DNA of 64,000 nucleotides from Pochonia chlamydosporia 170 (lineage: Eukaryota; Ascomycota; Sordariomycetes; Hypocreales; Clavicipitaceae): positions 62,001-126,000 of the forward strand of contig NC_035793.1 in NCBI RefSeq assembly GCF_001653235.2, in the 5' to 3' direction. The notes under the pieces were generated by a model. It had not been told where the DNA came from and did not search any database. It saw nothing but the letters and a program-made list of their open reading frames with translations. A program made the translations under genes and the position numbers. The number at the start of each line of letters is the position of its first letter. Within the stretch, counting starts at the first letter, position 1. This document shows positions 34,693 through 46,300 of the stretch, one piece after another.

Positions 34693-35490
34693 CTACATCA
34701 ACTCATCCTTCCCCCCAAACACAAACCCCCCAAACGCAGAACTCACAGCCCATCCCGCCTCTCCAACAGCCCGTTCCCTCGCCCCCCTCTGCGCCAAAGC
34801 CTCCTCCGCACTCATCCCCAGCGCAAACCCCATCACCGCATCCCTATCCACCCTCGCCCAGCCCTTCCACCCAGCCGTCAAATCACCCGCCGCCAGACCC
34901 CCTATCACGACCGTCCCCCAAAACTCCCTCCCCCTACTCAGCCTCGTAGCCCCATCGTACAGCATGAACGCCTCCGCATCGGATACCAGACGTCGTAGGT
35001 GCTCGGGGGTGCTGCGCGCTGGACGCTGAACATACACGTGCTGCAGGTTAGATGCCTCCGTGTCAAGACACGTGCAGTCGAAGCGGGCGTCAATATCCAG
35101 AATGAGAAGCGTGTAGCAATGGGGCGCGGATATCAGCGTGGATATGATCTTGTATAGGAGCGGGAGGGTGCGGCCGGAGAGGGAGATGGTGCGTGATTGC
35201 GTTGAGCGGAGGTGTGTTGCGGCGAGGGCGTCGAGGGGTGGGATGTGAGTTTGCTTGTAGGGCGGGTGGGGGTTTATTTTGCTGGTGAGGGTTTTGAGGA
35301 TCTATTTTTGTTTAGATGTTATGTAAAGAACGGTATAAATGTGAAGTCGTGTTCATTCGTCGGCGGTGGTGAGATGTGAACATTGTGGTGGTGAAAAGCC
35401 TCAGGCCCCAGTGAAGAGAACCAAACTCACCTCTTCCAAACTCGCTTCCTCAATCTGTCCCAAAACCCTCACCCCAATCGCCTCATCCAT
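34693..35490 (-). CDS. conserved fungal protein of unknown function
   Basis: Two exons, 35431-35490 (MDEAIGVRVLGQIEEASLEE) and 34693-35301, joined in phase 0 across a 129-bp intron (GTGAGT to AAATAG); 222 aa. No family is recognised with certainty. A hydrophobic strand followed by acids (LLILDIDARFD, about residue 75) could be a Walker-B-like strand, and a distant RecA or Rad51-paralogue fold is conceivable, but there is no Walker A. The C-terminal half is rich in conserved-looking Gly and Trp (FWGTVVIGGLAAGD, GWKGWARVDRDAVMGFALG). The start lies only 45 bp from the divergent SOM1 start, so an alternative N-terminus is possible. Strand composition flips sharply inside exon 2. Confidence 0.65.
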
Positions 35491-35535
35491 CAACCACCAC
35501 AAGAGGCACTTTTATCTGCAGCGGTACGAGTCAAA
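35491..35535. promoter_or_regulatory. 45-bp gap between divergent start codons
   Basis: Only 45 bp separate the ATG of the unknown gene (35490, leftward) and that of SOM1 (35536, rightward). Either both use a very compact bidirectional promoter with overlapping leaders, or one start lies further inside the gene. No TATA box is visible. Confidence 0.5.
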
Positions 35536-35968
35536 ATGACACCGCCGTGCCACTCCTTCCCGGCGGCCGAACTCCCCACCCAAATACAGCTAGACGTGCA
35601 CCAGCGACGCCGCAAGCCTGCTGCCGGGGCCTCTCACAAGATCGACCTCTCGGCGTGTGAGCTGCTCAAGATGCTGCAGTATAAATGTGAAGTGCAGAGA
35701 CCGCTGTCGCGAGATAGCGCGGTGCAGTGTTTCCCGGTGGATAGATTGTTTCGGAGGTAGGTATGCGTTGAGTTTGCGTTTTGGGGGTGCGTGAGTGGTG
35801 AGTGAAGGTGGGTGCTGACAAAGCGCTAGGTGTAGCGATCGGAAGGGGAGTTTTATGGTCGAGACGACGGCTTGGGAGGGGAGGGATGGGAAGAGGAGTG
35901 AGGGGAGTGGTGAGGATGGGAAGCGGCCGTTTCAGTGGTCGGGAAGTTGGCATGATGATGTGAGGTGA
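35536..35968 (+). CDS. SOM1: mitochondrial export protein Som1
   Basis: Two exons, 35536-35756 and 35830-35968, with a 73-bp intron (GTAGGT to GCGCTAG); 119 aa. The N-terminus PPCHSFPAAELPTQIQ and the cysteine pattern (CELLKMLQYKCEV, VQCFPVDRLFRRCSDRKGSF, VETTAWE) match the Som1 family (PF11093). Som1 is a small subunit of the mitochondrial inner membrane peptidase (IMP) complex, needed to process some intermembrane-space proteins. The C-terminus is a Gly/Ser/Arg-rich tail. Exon 2 is extremely G-rich on the sense strand while exon 1 is C-rich. It sits close to COX9 and the uL22m gene, which are also mitochondrial. Confidence 0.85.
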
Positions 35969-36461
35969 TGTGGTGAGGTGGTGGTGTTGTGTGACGGTAC
36001 TATGGGCGGATTTCACGGCCTGATTTCATGGCCAGGGTATAGCTTCGGGGATTAGATGGGAATTTGTAATTGGGATTATGAAGCTTTTCTAGCGAATTTA
36101 ATGGTACATTCCTCGGTGGTTTGGGTTATTCAGAACCAATATTTATCATGGCTGTGTCTCCATGAAGCAAAGATACCAGCCGTATCACAACACAAACCGA
36201 CGCAACATCTGCGGCCATCTCTCAAGCCCAAACAAATCACATCAGGCCAATACTTCACAAAAGAAATATTAAAGCATCACTTGGTTCCCTGGTCTATTGT
36301 ACACTACAATCCAGCAGCCAGCCCAAGCCCTCCCATCCGTCTATGCTTTACGGCAGTGAAGCCCTTGAAAAAAATGGATGTTCATCAACAACCCCCGTAT
36401 CCTGCTTTTCTCCATCGCCTTTGTTCTTTATACACTTCTGACAGATCTTCCCCGCAGCAAT
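35969..36461. other. intergenic between convergent SOM1 and COX9
   Basis: About 490 bp, presumably 3' untranslated regions of both genes. The frame at 36056-36523 overlaps COX9 in antisense and has no features of its own. Confidence 0.5.
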
Positions 36462-36893
36462 CTACTGCTTGTTCTCGGCACGCTCAGCCTCCAACTTGGT
36501 GTAGAAGGCATCACGAGCATTAGTTCGAGGCATGTGGTAGCCGTACCTATCCATCGTTAGAGAACCCCTCTCACACAACTTCAATCTCGCATCGTTTCGT
36601 CTCACCAGAAGAGATTGGCCATAGCGAAGCCAGCACCTAAAACCCGTTAGCAAAAAATTCCATTTCCGTCCGTAAAACTCCGACGCATCCAGCACAGCTC
36701 CATTCCCAATTCCCGCAACAACAAGGAGACACAAGATAACGTACCCAGACCAATACCCAGGTCGAGGATTAGGCGTCGTCGCAGAATCTATTTCCAACCA
36801 GTCAGCACGCCTGCATTTCCAAGCTTCCCGGGCCTCCTATCCCGAGCCATTGAGTCGCGAAAAACATACACCAGTGATAGGAGCAGCAGCCAT
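36462..36893 (-). CDS. COX9: cytochrome c oxidase subunit VIIa (Cox9)
   Basis: Four small exons: 36870-36893, 36745-36787, 36606-36636 and 36462-36546; 60 aa. Donors are GTATGT, GTACGT and GTGAGA, and acceptors AATAG, TTTAG and GATAG. The spliced protein starts MAAAPITG, continues ILRRRLILDLGIGL, has one membrane helix (GAGFAMANLFWYGYH) and ends in a charged tail, MPRTNARDAFYTKLEAERA. This matches yeast Cox9 (MTIAPITG start, single helix, about 60 residues), a nuclear-encoded structural subunit of complex IV in the inner mitochondrial membrane. It is divergent from the uL22m gene with 314 bp between starts. Every exon is under 90 nt, so simple frame scanning misses the gene. Confidence 0.9.
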
Positions 36894-37207
36894 TGCGATT
36901 GTATTTGCTTTTCGAAGCAGACGACGGTGGTTTCGACGTGGTTTTCGGGGAATTGGTGCAACGGCTTCGGAATTGAAAGTATCGTACGGGTCAAAGAGTC
37001 AGTGGACCGAGGAAAGCAGTGGTCTGACGATAATCGCGCTAAGGAAGTCACGTGCAAGCTTGACCAAGGTGCTTTCCGCAAGGCGGCTGAAGTTCGGGCC
37101 AGGCGAAAAGCTACTGAATTGGAGGTCAGACAACTTCAATTTATTGTATCGGACGTCCGCAAAAAGCTGCAACTCTGTAAACTCGGCGCTGCCACGACGT
37201 AGCCGTC
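36894..37207. promoter_or_regulatory. divergent promoter region of COX9 and the uL22m gene
   Basis: A 314-bp region lies between start codons of two nuclear genes for mitochondrial proteins, so it must serve both. It contains the octamer GTCACGTG. Confidence 0.65.
37047..37054 (+). promoter_or_regulatory. GTCACGTG (Cbf1-type E-box)
   Basis: This octamer has the CACGTG core recognised by Cbf1-type bHLH factors in ascomycetes, where RTCACRTG sites are linked to sulfur, ribosomal and respiratory gene control. It lies 154 bp from both start codons, about the middle of the shared promoter. Function is inferred from the motif and position only. Confidence 0.4.
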
Positions 37208-38321
37208 ATGAGTTTACGCCTAGCTAGCCGGCGGCTAGCACTCTCAGGTAACCAACTCCCCAATTGATCATTACCATCTTCATAAAAACTAACCACAACT
37301 TCCATCAGGCCCATCTCCTGTCCGGCCCTCCCCCATCCCCAAATCCAGCAGCACAGCCCAAATCCGCACAAAATGGTCCGTCAACATCTTCAAAGGCTGG
37401 GGCAAGTCCGGCAGCAAGGACTCTTCCGCCAAGGCACCCACAGACGCCACCTCCGAGCTCGACGACCCCAAGAAACGAGCCGCCTTCCTCGAGCGGAACA
37501 TGCACGGCTCCGTCTCCGACAACATCTTCCAGGACGAAATCGACGCGGCGAAACCCTCAGCCGAGTCGGAAGCCCCACAGCAGCAGGAGCAAAAGACGCG
37601 CGAGAACATGGCCATGGTCACGGATCCTGACCCCAGGAGCAGAATACGCTGGCAGCGCAGAAAAGTGATTCAGATGGTTCGCAGTAACGGCGCCATCTCG
37701 AAGGAGGAACGGATCAAGGCTTCGGAGAGGCAGCTGCTGCACAGGAGTCATTTTATGCCTACTAGCGTCAAGAAATTGGTCATGTTGTCGAGGCAAATTG
37801 CTGGTAAGCCGGTTGATGAGGCGATTTCGCAGATGCAGTGGTCCAAGAAGAAGATGGCTGCTGAGGTCAAGTACTACTTGGAGGAAGCGAGGGATCTGGC
37901 CATTGCGCAGAGGGGCATGGGGCTGGGCAAGGTGAATGGGGAGGTGTTGGAGAAGCCGAGGAAGATATTGACAAAGGATGGCAAGTGGATTGAGGTGACG
38001 GACCCGACGAGAATGTATGTTGCCCAGTCGTGGGTTGGGCGTGGACCCTGGAGAGGAAAAGAGATTGATTACAAAGGTCGTGGGCGGATGGGTATCATTC
38101 AACACCCTAGCACAAGTTGGTCATCACTCATATGCCTCATTTGCCAAGCTCAGACATTTTACTAACGCGTTGGTGATGCAGGCTTCACGGTTCTTCTGAA
38201 GGAAGAGAAGACGAGGATACGAGAATATGAGGAACGGGAGGCTAAAAAAGCGGCCAAGGGTCCGTGGGTGCATCTACCCAACCGTCGTGTCCATGGTCAA
38301 CGCCCCTACTACTCGTGGTAG
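37208..38321 (+). CDS. MRPL22: mitochondrial large-subunit ribosomal protein uL22m
   Basis: Three exons: 37208-37247, 37309-38115 and 38182-38321; 328 aa. Intron 1 is 61 bp (GTAACC to ATCAG). Intron 2 is 66 bp with the less usual donor GTTGGT and a clear ACTAAC branch site 10-15 bp before its acceptor. The N-terminus (MSLRLASRRLALSG, then Ser/Pro-rich) is a mitochondrial presequence. The uL22 core is at about residues 165-310: FMPTSVKKLVMLSRQIAGK, then DEAISQMQWSKKKMA and the long beta-hairpin region (WVGRGPWRGKEIDYKGRGR), ending HGQRPYYSW. The protein lines the exit tunnel of the mitoribosome. It shares its promoter region with COX9. Confidence 0.9.
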
Positions 38322-38879
38322 ACGGGAAACCTTCATCAATTCTCACACACTTTACATCTTAACACCACACGTGTGCTTTCATGGACACAATCTTGTAACA
38401 ACATATGTACATTGAATAGCTGTACAACTAAGTCATGCCAGGGCAGAAATTAAGCCCCGACTCCGACTGGCTATCTTAAGAGAAAAAACCCAAGTTCTGC
38501 TATAAGAACAAAGAATAGAGCGCTTTTCGTTTAGAGCACAACTAAGCCTGCTTTGCTTTGCTTTGCCTTGCTTTGCCTTGCATTCGCGATTCAGTTTCAG
38601 ATATGTGTGAATCAATGGACTGCATATCGATAAATAACATCGTCGGCCTCTTGCTTGAATATGTGTTCCACTTGTCCTGTGACCAGTGTAGGCGGCCAGC
38701 CAGGCAAACACGTTGCGACGTAAACATGTAGCTGCAATCCGAACTCCGATGAGAGAACATAGGAGACCGCTCAAGACCGCAACAACCAACTTTCTACCAC
38801 CCCAAAACAGAAATCAATTGCTTTATCCTTGACTTTCAAAGCCCCATCCAGCCAGTCCTATCCTTGTCCCAGTGTCTCG
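38322..38879. other. intergenic between convergent uL22m and CFEM genes
   Basis: Presumably 3' untranslated sequence of both genes. It contains the CTTTG microsatellite at 38551-38582. No gene is seen. Confidence 0.5.
38551..38582. repeat. CTTTG/CCTTG pentanucleotide microsatellite
   Basis: About six 5-bp units (CTTTG with CCTTG variants) lie in the 3' flank of the CFEM gene. Confidence 0.75.
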
Positions 38880-39899
38880 CTACACCAAGGTTCTAGGCTG
38901 GGTACGAGGTACCATGTCTTCATATCGGTGCGATGTGATTTCAAGATCATTGCCAAACTTCTCCAGAGAATGATCTCGTTCATGTCTGTACGCGCGCGAG
39001 CGCTCAGGATACATTCTGCCTGATCCAGGCAGGGGCCTGGAAATATCCATGTTGTCACCAGTCTGATTTGGCTTACGCTTTCGCCCCTTGAGTAGCATGC
39101 AAATAACAATGCCGGCAACGGCAATAACGGCGGCACCTATGCCGACACCAATTCCAGCAATCGCCGCTTGGGACAGACCAGTAGAGGTAGAGCCTCCGGC
39201 AGCATCACCAGATGAAGTAGCATTCGCAGCTGAATCAGTGGTTGAAGATGGAGAGGAAGACGTCGTAGATGAGCCGGTTGTTTCAGCAGCGGCGGTCGAT
39301 TGGGTGCTCGCAGAGGTCGTCGTAGTTTCAGTACCGGTGGTAGAAGGCGATGAAGTCGCCGGCGTGGTTGCCGCGGCCGATGTGCTAGAAGTAGTGGCTT
39401 GTGCGGTTGGGCTGGATGTCTGCGAAGCTCCGGTACTAGGGGCAGCTGTGCCATCAGGTTTGGCAAGTGGCTGGCCTGTAAAACGATTAATCTCTTGAGT
39501 ACGTGGTTCGCCCATAGACAGTCACCACTTACCAACACAGAAATTGGTTGACAGATAAGTGTAGACGTTATCAGGAGTTCCTCCGCATTGCGACTTGCTG
39601 CACTCGAGAATGGCAGCAGAAAAGGTCGGGTTTGCGCAAAAGCAGGGTGCAGCGTTTGCGTCTGGGCACTTCAAATCCGATGGTTTGTTTCGGACGTTAT
39701 TTGTGCAAGTTTCCTGACAGGTGATGTAAGCAAGTGCTCAAGTTCGCTCGACCACATATTAAGACAAAGGATGATTTTGGAATCAAACATAACCTGGCAA
39801 CTTCAAACTTACAACACATGCGGGAGGAGCCTGTGCAGAGACTCCGAGAACATGAAGCGTGCTGAGTACGCCGAGGAAAAGTGGTAAAAGTCGACCCAT
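38880..39899 (-). CDS. CFEM-domain single-pass membrane protein
   Basis: Three exons: 39813-39899, 39533-39713 and 38880-39475; 287 aa. A signal peptide (to about residue 22, ending VSAQ) is followed by a CFEM module with eight cysteines, seen only after splicing: ACVETC, then LKCPDANAAPCFC, ILECSKSQC and the last in STNFC. The Asp in CPD is at the position that binds heme iron in known CFEM proteins. A mucin-like Ser/Thr/Ala region of about 100 residues, a transmembrane helix (AAIAGIGVGIGAAVIAVAGI) and a basic cytosolic tail of about 60 residues follow. There is a membrane span and tail, not a GPI-anchor site. Roles in the family include heme or iron uptake and surface sensing; which applies here is unknown. 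Confidence 0.88.
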
Positions 39900-42800
39900 G
39901 GTATCGTCTTAGTCGATGGGCGGGCCAATGTTTTGGATGATGGTGTAATCAGAAGAGGAGTTATTTACGGTCCACTCCACACAAAGAGGAGAGGAGAAAA
40001 GTTGACAAAGTCCAAAGATTCGACGTTGGAAAATGCCCTCGTTTCCCACGCTGGTGGTGATGAAAGTCGACGTCTGGATACTTGATGTGGTGGTACGGCT
40101 GCGTGATCGGCAGCTGGCAATACGAGACAGCTGGGCAAGTAGACGACTGAGTGGGCGAGATGAGATGCGACGCGACGAATTGGTCACCAGTGACGGGCTG
40201 TCGCAAGAAAAGTGTGTATGGACGAACGAATAAGAGAGTTGTGGCCGTGGCAAAGGAATGGAACGCAGCCGAGTGAGTTGGTCAAGTGGACGCGAGGTCA
40301 AGAATGCGAAAGGTGGCTGCAGTGAAGTTGATGAGAGAGTGACAACAGACTGATGAATTGACAATTTAGAAGGGAAAAAAGAAAGTACGAAAGTACGAAA
40401 TAGACACGAGGCAGTGAGATGTCAGCCAAATGGCAAGAATCCACGAACACAACGAGAAAGAGAGTGAAGATGAAGGTGAAGGTGCAAGTAGAAAGTGAGG
40501 GAGCGACAGGGGCAGAGTCTATGAGGATTGACCTTGACGATTTGATCTGACGACTCTAGTCGGGAAGGAACCACCAGTGAAGGAGGGGAGGAGCATTGGA
40601 CCACCTGAGGAGCTGGAAGAGGAGGACAAGGAGGGTCACAGCCTTGGCCAATACTAAGTGCCTGGGTACTCGCCGAGCTTGGAGGATTCAGGATCAACCG
40701 ATACAGTGCAACTGGAACATGAATGCCAAGCACCAGCACCTGCACCTTGCATAAAATTGTGCAGTCACTCCCATACCACATGTGTTGGCATTTCTGACAG
40801 ACAAAGCAGGAGCGAGCGATAAGCGATGAACTGCGAATCACTGCCCGTGCCGCACCTTCTCTGCTGTAGGTAAAGTTCCTGCCGAGCTGACACAGATGCA
40901 TCGTCACATTTGGAAGGAGCACACAGTACGGAATTGAGGGATCAGGAAGGCGCCTGGCTGCTGATCTCCTCTTCCCCAAGTCCCTTCCAAAGCCATCTCC
41001 AATATTGAAGCCAAACGAGACCCATCCAGCCATCCTGTCATCCATGGTCCATCCATGTTGCCATCCTTGTGCTCCTTTTGCACTCGAGGCTTTCGCCGTA
41101 AACTAGCAATACCCTAGCTCTGCTCAAACGGCGTCCATCACAATCACAATAATAGCACCCAGGTTGCCGGGCTGAGGCAACGGAACGGCAACGGTAAACG
41201 AAGCGATCGAGACATTCGACTTTGCATGGGGACGTCTCATGGAAATGATGGCTGGCCGTCGTCATCAGGTCAGCACAATCCGACATCACATCCAATGACG
41301 CAAACAATACACCGCATCTTTCCTCGAATCCTTTCTTTGGCTTCGGTGTAACGTTCATGCAGCCGCAAGCCTAATGGTGCAACATGTGCAGGACGTGTCT
41401 GGTCGGCATTGACCCCATTGCGTCGAGATGGAATGTTTTCAACGGCACAGTGCAGGACTCAGACCTGGCAACTACCTGCCTACCTAACCAGCACTTCTTG
41501 CCAACAACGAGACATACAAAACCAACTCCAACTTGACGGCTTCGACAAAGAAAAACCCAACGCTTCAATTTTATCCCAGTGAACGGCTCAAGTTTGAAGT
41601 CGAACTAGGGTCCAACACATCCTTTTGGTTGGATACAAGACTGCAGTAGTCAGGGGCATCGGCTGCGCCACCCCATGCAGACCCAAAAAACCGTCGTCTC
41701 ATCAAGAAGCTGGAAATGGAGCAGGGCTGGGCTATCCCAGCCAAACTGCTTTGAACGAGAAATTATTGCGACGAGTTGAGGACCCGATATCATGCTGCGT
41801 AGCATTTCGCTTCCCCTTCTGATGCCTTCACTGTTTGTGCTCAGAGCCTTTAATTGACGCAGATGCACCCCCGGAACCCTCCCAAACGATCTGGATTCCT
41901 AAGCGCGACAATGTTTATCTTTCGAGCATGAGCGCCCAACTCAGTCTGCAGGCAAGGGATCCCTGAGATCCAAAGTGGAGACCTGGCGTCTTGGTGTGCC
42001 CCAGAATTGGCGCCGATCCGGCCACCATGATTGGGGCTGCGAGTTACCAACATTTGAAGTCCTTGGCGGATGCGCCCTGGCGACGTCACCTACCATCTGG
42101 CGGGGACAAACCAACTTGACATGAATAGAACGATGGCTTCACACCTTGAGATGGCACGGCTCTCGCCCCCACGGCTCCAAACTTGAAACAGCAGTGCCGC
42201 CTAACGCTGCAAGATGGGTGCGTTGGAGTGACCCAATTAGCATCCGACTGAGTGACCGCGTATCCAGATTCCAGATCACCTTGGACAGTCATACGCATCA
42301 GGCTCACAGGTTGACCTTCTCTTTATGTTAAGGACGTGTTGCACGAATTATCGTATATGCCATTCTCTTACTCAACCCCTATCGAAACATTACATGCATC
42401 GCCGGGAGGTGAAGCACTTCTAACACGAACCTGATTGTGATGCACTCACCTGGCTTTTAAACAATATGCTCGCATCGCAATTGGCTATGTTGTGTCCGGG
42501 CAAACATCGTCTCGAGTTTGCTATACGAAATACTTGCGGTGGTTATATTCGTGTCCGGTAGACGGCCCTGAAACCAAATCGAACGACTCTCGGCTTCTGT
42601 TTCTTATGAAACGACCACAATGGCAAGTACAAGGAGACACAAATGTCATTGAACAGGCCATCTGGCAAACCACTACGATCGAATATGAGTAAGTCTTGAG
42701 AATCTCAATACACCACATGTCCCAACCAGTACACGCCAAGTAAGATAGGATACTGTTCGTTGGCTCGTAATATATCGAAAACATGCCCTCAAAAGTCATC

Positions 42801-43370
42801 TGCTCATGATGCCTCCACAATCCCCCGGCAATGATCTACGTCACTAGCCCGTGCAGATTTAATATAATCTGCTACACAAAGTGCATTCTCTCACACCTTG
42901 CGATTGGCTACCCATGATCGCAAATCTGTGTCCATAGGATCATGCCGAGGTTCCCGTTTTGGGCCATTTCATCTCGTGGTGTCCTGTGAGCATCAAGTGT
43001 AATTCCATCTGTCGTGTCTGTCGCTTACCCGATCCCGTGTCATAGGTTACACTGAATTTTGAATCCAAGTTGTGCAAGACCAAGTTGCACTAGAATTGCT
43101 AGAAGTGAGTTGGGCGGAAGATGTTGTTCAGCGGCATGCAAATACATGGTCTATTCAAGATGTAAATGGCCGCATTCACATTAGATGTTAGACAGACAAG
43201 ACAAGATACTGTAAATACTTGTAGCGACAAATAAGAATTATCCAGGTAGAGGAATATACTAACTAATGTATATCAGTGGTATCAGTGAAGTCGGGCAACA
43301 AGTACCCCATTACGAAACAGAAAAATTACAAAGTAAACTGGTGACAAAGGAAACCTCAGTTCACATCAAG
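39900..43370. other. 3.5 kb intergenic upstream of the CFEM gene
   Basis: Between two leftward genes. The leader side (40200-40660) is purine-rich on the + strand, hence C/T-rich on the coding strand, as in many fungal promoters and leaders. The frame at 40422-41045 (207 codons) has low-complexity Leu-His runs and no domain. No RNA gene or mobile element was recognised. Confidence 0.45.
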
Positions 43371-46300
43371 TTACAAAGCATTAGAAAGCAAAACGTCCAC
43401 TGCCTCTTCCCATCTCCTTGAGATGGCAATCTCGGTGACGGTTCTTCCCATTTCGTCCTTAACGGTCAAGTCCACGCCACACTTTTGAGCGAGCTTCTTG
43501 AGAATCTCAATGTCTCCGTTCTCAAGGGCTTGCATCATGCCGTTCCATCCTCTGTACATTTTGTTCGGGTCGGCGCCCTTGTCGAGGACGATGTCGATGA
43601 ATTCAGTGTGCTCGGTGGCACATCGGCGGAGGGCTTTCACGATAGGCAAGTGCTCACCAGGAGCGTTGACATCGGCACCCCCCTCGTTGAGGAGGTAGAT
43701 GACGATTTCCTTGTGCCACTCGCGAATGCCGGAAGTGAGCGGGGAGAAGACGCCGCCGTTTTTGTCTTCGACTGACACGCCGGCTGCGAGGAGAAGCTTG
43801 ACAGATTCAAGCTGGTTGGCGACGACGGCTCGTTCCATGACACCCTTGAAGGCGCGGGGCTCGGGGAGCACGGCGAGGATTCGGGAAAGGATATCTGGGT
43901 TTTTTACGGCCATGCATACCGGCCAGTCTTGTCCTCGGATGTTTGGGTTTGCGCCGCGGGCGAGGAGAATGTCGACGAAGCCGACGTGGTTGTCACGAAT
44001 AGCACTGGTGAGTGCGGTGTGGCCCTTGGCATTCTTCTCGTTGGGATCAATGTTTTGATCCAGGAGCCATTTTAATGCCGGTCCATTCTTTGACGTCACT
44101 GCCGTTTCGATGATGCCCTTGGGGCTGTTCAGGTTGCCACCAGCGGCAACAAGAGCTGGGAGGAACTTCTCTCGGTGATGAGTGACACACTTGAAGCACG
44201 GGTATTCACTGGCTGGGACGTTGGGATCAGCACCGCTGCGAAGCAGGAGATCAAAAATGTCCTTGCGGTTGTCACGGATAGACGTGCAAAGGGGAGTATA
44301 CACTCCGTCCTTTTTAGCATTGGGGTCAACTCCCGCTTTGAGGAGGATCTTGATGCACTCCATGCTGTTGATACTTGTGGCCAGCTCCATGAGACCGGGG
44401 CATTTCTTAAAGTCGGCTCCATGGCTGAGGAGCACTTGTAAGCATGGTGGTTGATGTATTGATGGCCAGAGCATATGTTTGGGCCCAGGAAGATTGGGAT
44501 CGGCTCCGTGTTCAAGGAGGCTCGTGACAATGTCGACTCTACCATTGGTAATTGCTTCAAATAGAGCGGATTTGCCCTCTTTGTTCTTATCGTTTGGTCC
44601 CGCACCGTAGTTAAGAAGCATGTCAATGAGAACTTTCGGCGTCTTCTTGCTGATGGACCCGATGAGGAGAGTGTTGCCATCGGACATGGATTGGTTGGGG
44701 TTCCCGCCATACATCAGCAGTAGATGGGTAAAGCCGATGTTGTTGGCCACGGCCGCAATAGTAAGTGGTGAATCCATTTCTGGTCCCACGGACATGTTGG
44801 GATCTGCGCCATACTTGAGAAGTGCGATGGCTGCATCCAGGTACGACTTCTCCGCCGCCGCGATGAGAGGGCTTACGCCATGCCTGTCAGTGGCATTGGG
44901 ATCCACGCCATAGAGTAGCAGCAAACGAATGCTCTCGGCATCCTGGCAGAGGATGGCTTCATTGAGAGCGTGAGCTTCCGCTCCAGTGTCGGGTGAGACA
45001 CCTCGGTCAAGAAGCTGCATCAGAAGCTTGTGGTCCTTGGCGCGTACTGCAGATACCAGGATTTGCTTGACGTTGGGCCTGTCTGCATCCACGTTGCTGC
45101 GAGGTTTTTGGCGAGGCATGCTGAAAGGCTCGCTGTCTAGATGAAGCACTTTAGAGCTGTCTAGCTCACGAGACTTGATATCTGATACCAGATCATCCAA
45201 TTCAGAACTTCGTTCGACGGTTTCCTCAAAAGTGCTCAGTCTGTCATGTGCTGCTAGTCGTTTACCCAGTAGACCATCGGAAGAGCTTCCAGTCGAGCTC
45301 GAGGTGAACCTCGTGGATGGACTAAGATGACTTTGCTCTGATCCCGTGGAATAGCCATTGCTGTCTCCATTTACGGACTCGTGGCCATAGTAGACTGATC
45401 TCTCCGACTTGGGGATAGGAGGCAGCACAGGTGGCTGTGACTGCGTTTGGGCAGCCATAGCCAGGTGATGGTCTTCGACGCTTCGCTGTTGAGGAATGTT
45501 GGGGGAGCGGTATGTAGAAGCCTTTTCCTCAGAAGCTAGCGAGCTGGCTCGTTGGCGGCGGAACTCGGTCCCATCCAAAGCAGCGGCAAGGCCAAGGTAT
45601 CCGATACCAAGCTCGCTCTCCATTTTCTCGGCACCGAGTTTCCATTGGAACATGAGAGCGCTGATCTTCAAGTCCTCTCTAGTTTTGGCCAGAGTCAGTG
45701 TCATTCGCTCTAGACTGTTGTCCCCAAACATCTTGCCAAAGCCACGACGCATACGGCCCATCGCGCCTTTCCGTTCAGAGTCCAGCAGCTTGCCCACAAC
45801 ATGGTCAAGGCCCCGGAAATCGATTTGTGCTGCTCGAAACTTCTTTTCAAGCACTGTGATCATGTCAAGCGGAAGGGATTGGTTGTTGCGTGCAGCTTCG
45901 CCGAGGCCCGCCTCAATGTAGAATAGAACTTGGCATGTATCGAGCACATCTCGGGCCAGAGGACCAAATCCATGAGGGAAGTGCTTGACTAACGCCGCAT
46001 ATTCAGACATCTGCTCTGCCACTCGATCGCAAGCCGCAGCAACGACGGAACAGAGCTCGAGACATTGCGACTGGGCCTTGTTTGTGGAAGCCATATTGAA
46101 TCCCCTGTGAGCGGTAATCCGTTGAATACCCACAGGTGACGCTGGAAGTTGCTGGTGATACTGTTGCTCTTCCTGCAGCTGCTGTAGTGGCTGTTGTTGA
46201 TGATGATGTTGGTAGTAGACGGGTGGAAGCCGGTTGGCAGCTGATGGGGGTCCACCGTCAAGATATCTGCTCGATGTTGGAGCAGAAGCAGTTGAAGCAG

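Noticed and set aside
36056..36523. 155-codon rightward frame over COX9
   Set aside because: Antisense to COX9 exon 4 and without features; COX9 is supported by four in-phase exons and family identity.
40422..41045. 207-codon leftward frame upstream of the CFEM gene
   Set aside because: Contains runs such as alternating Leu-His from a simple repeat and no domain; more likely the C/T-rich leader and promoter of the CFEM gene.
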